The position numbers and the translations under genes were made by a program. Positions 30,120 through 31,236 of a stretch of DNA of 31,236 nt are shown piece after piece. Position 1 is the first letter of the stretch. Each line of letters starts with the position of its first letter. The notes beneath the pieces were generated by a model, which saw nothing but the letters and a program-made list of their open reading frames with translations, was not told the origin of the DNA and did not search any database. The stretch is from Bacteroidota bacterium (lineage in GTDB: Bacteria > Bacteroidota > Bacteroidia > Chitinophagales > Chitinophagaceae), in the NCBI GenBank assembly GCA_023433755.1, contig JAEYUA010000247.1:1-31236 (forward strand), in the 5' to 3' direction.

Positions 30120-30536
30120 ATGCACGAAGTATCAGAGCTGGCAGCACAACATGTGGCAGAACAGAACCTGCTTGCCTATTTTGACAGCCATGACATCGCT
30201 TATGTAGCAGAAGATGCGGTATTCCGAAATCTCAGTACCGGGGAGGTGTTTACCGGCCACGCCGAGATCGGCGCCATGCTGCATTACATCTATCACGTGG
30301 CTTTTGATGCGAAGGCTGAAAAATTCAATTACCTTATTACAGAAGATAAGGCATTTGTTGAAGGTTATTTTAAGGGAAGGCATATTGGGGAGATAGCCGG
30401 ACTAAAACTTACAGAAAAAGAAGTGGATGTTCCTATTTGCGTTACCTATGATCTCAGGAACGGCCTGATAAAAGAAGCCCGCATCTATATGTTGACTGAA
30501 GTACTAATGAAACAATTGGGTGTATCAACCCATTAA
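30120..30536 (+). CDS. SnoaL-like (NTF2 superfamily) protein
   Basis: A 138-residue cytoplasmic protein with no signal peptide. The pattern VAEQNLLAYFDSHDIAYVAEDAVFRNLSTGEVFTGHAEI is that of the SnoaL-like polyketide-cyclase/NTF2 fold, with the usual cone of strands ending in VTYDLRNGLIKEARIYM. Members include small hydrolases, isomerases and ligand-binding proteins, and I cannot say which this is. It stands alone. The leader (30000-30119) contains two copies of GTGCCCCCT (30040 and 30082) and no clear -7 box. Hairpins follow the gene. Confidence 0.85.
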   Translation: MHEVSELAAQHVAEQNLLAYFDSHDIAYVAEDAVFRNLSTGEVFTGHAEIGAMLHYIYHVAFDAKAEKFNYLITEDKAFVEGYFKGRHIGEIAGLKLTEKEVDVPICVTYDLRNGLIKEARIYMLTEVLMKQLGVSTH

Positions 30537-30540
30537 TGGC

Positions 30541-30560
30541 GGTCTGCCACCATGCGGACC
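30541..30560. other. hairpin after the SnoaL-like gene
   Basis: GGTCTGC and GCGGACC pair (one G-T) around CACCAT, just after the stop. It has no T tail of its own. Confidence 0.5.
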
Positions 30561-30572
30561 AGTTGTTAACGG

Positions 30573-30602
30573 AGCCATGGACTTTCGGGTCCGTGGCTTT
30601 TT
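30573..30602. terminator. terminator between converging genes
   Basis: AGCCATGGAC (30573-30582) pairs with GTCCGTGGCT (30589-30598) with one G-T type mismatch, followed by a T run. It lies between the SnoaL-like gene and the stop of the - strand aminoacylase gene. Confidence 0.85.
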
Positions 30603-31236
30603 ATAACCCATAACCTGGACCATGCAAGACCCTGCCACTGCGCACACCGAGGTGCCTGTCGTTTTCAGCGACAACCTGCCCGTTCACTATTACAAACCGG
30701 AAACCCTTCGAATAGGCATGCGGTTTTTCAAACGTGGAAAGATCCTCTACTTCATTTTCCTGAAAGATTACGATATCCGCTGCAAACCCTTCTTTCAGTA
30801 AACCGCGGTCAGCCAGCCTGAATTTCTGCGCAGGCAGTGAGGTCATTCTCCTGATGGCTTCTTCCAGGCTGATTACATGCTGTTCTCTTACATAACGGCT
30901 CAATACCCTTGCATTGGTGCCATAACCCCTGGGGTGTGGTGCGCCTTGCCCGTAAATCCGGATGGAAGCATCGGAAGCAAACATGTTGAAAGGGTATTGC
31001 ATGATCTGTTTTACATCTTTGTCACTCATGCCATGAAAGACCATGGCAGCGCCACCTTTCAGCATCATGTCAACAATAGTATGCGCCTCTTCTTTCGCTT
31101 TATGTTTGCGGCCCATCAGCCGGTTGATCTCCTCAATGCTTTTACCATTATAACTGGTATCCGCACGGTAGTAAGCCACCATGGCATAACTGAAATGTTT
31201 AAGTTTTCTTTTCTTCAGTCTCTGCAACAAATAATC
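30601..31236 (-). CDS. D-aminoacylase / N-acyl-D-amino-acid deacylase, C-terminal part
   Basis: This is the last 211 residues of an amidohydrolase. The gene enters from the right edge with no start in the window. Family marks are FASDASIRIYGQGAPHPRGYGTNARVLSRYVRE, with the metal-binding Asp in ASDAS, the helix ISLEEAIRRMTSLPAQKF, and the C-terminal beta-sandwich GLLKEGFAADIVIF and VIVNGQVVAEN. These match the D-aminoacylase type (amidohydrolase family 3). They remove N-acyl groups from D-amino acids, possibly from cell-wall or dietary sources. An internal TTG at 31230 is not a credible start because the frame continues to the window edge. Confidence 0.9.
   Translation of the reverse strand, partial: DYLLQRLKKRKLKHFSYAMVAYYRADTSYNGKSIEEINRLMGRKHKAKEEAHTIVDMMLKGGAAMVFHGMSDKDVKQIMQYPFNMFASDASIRIYGQGAPHPRGYGTNARVLSRYVREQHVISLEEAIRRMTSLPAQKFRLADRGLLKEGFAADIVIFQENEVEDLSTFEKPHAYSKGFRFVIVNGQVVAENDRHLGVRSGRVLHGPGYGL

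Overview
The window reads as chromosomal DNA from a member of the Bacteroidota, most likely close to Chitinophagaceae. The reasons are the TAnnTTTG-type -7 promoter boxes, the lack of clear Shine-Dalgarno sites, a TonB-dependent barrel with a carboxypeptidase-like N-terminal domain, a DUF5606 protein, a fused alpha/beta 2-oxoacid dehydrogenase E1 and a GHL10 hydrolase. I cannot name a species. No rRNA, tRNA, CRISPR array, prophage or insertion sequence was seen.

Layout. 1-6900 is a DNA-repair stretch on the + strand: recA, uvrB, a small membrane protein and polA, each apparently its own transcription unit. 6930-8157 is a divergent pair, a TetR regulator and a four-helix membrane protein, with a perfect palindromic operator between them. 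8265-12809 holds a DUF4397 lipoprotein, a DsbA-like oxidoreductase and a large TonB-dependent outer-membrane protein. 12927-15269 holds a DUF5606 protein and an M3 oligopeptidase. 15401-16455 is a SCO1-fur operon on the - strand. 16642-18528 holds a secreted DUF4440 protein and, on the - strand, an envelope operon (GH25 lysozyme, two-helix protein, VanZ-like protein). 18715-21588 holds a radical SAM/SPASM enzyme, a MarR regulator and a GHL10 hydrolase. 21589-24860 holds a small secreted unknown, rpoN, a degenerate PAP2-like membrane protein and a four-helix holin-superfamily protein. 24994-31236 holds an AT-rich DUF6624 lipoprotein, the fused E1, a beta-propeller-like protein, a small outer-membrane barrel, a SnoaL-like protein and the C-terminal part of a D-aminoacylase.

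Most genes are ordinary housekeeping or envelope genes. The unusual content lies between them. Nearly every longer spacer carries a short tandem array with a period of exactly seven bases. The unit sequence differs at each locus but is homogenised within it, and several arrays begin at the stop codon of the preceding gene. Interspersed with these are at least three families of dispersed palindromic repeats: CCTTCGCTAAAGCTATGGCGG-like, AAGGACGGTAAGTAG-like, and a split GCG/GCGGT module. They are nested inside one another and inside the arrays. I consider this layered repeat system the most interesting thing in the window. Its function is unknown to me.

Several genes (uvrB, polA, the PAP2-like gene, the radical SAM gene) have a -7-like box only 3-5 bases before the start codon, which suggests leaderless or nearly leaderless mRNAs.
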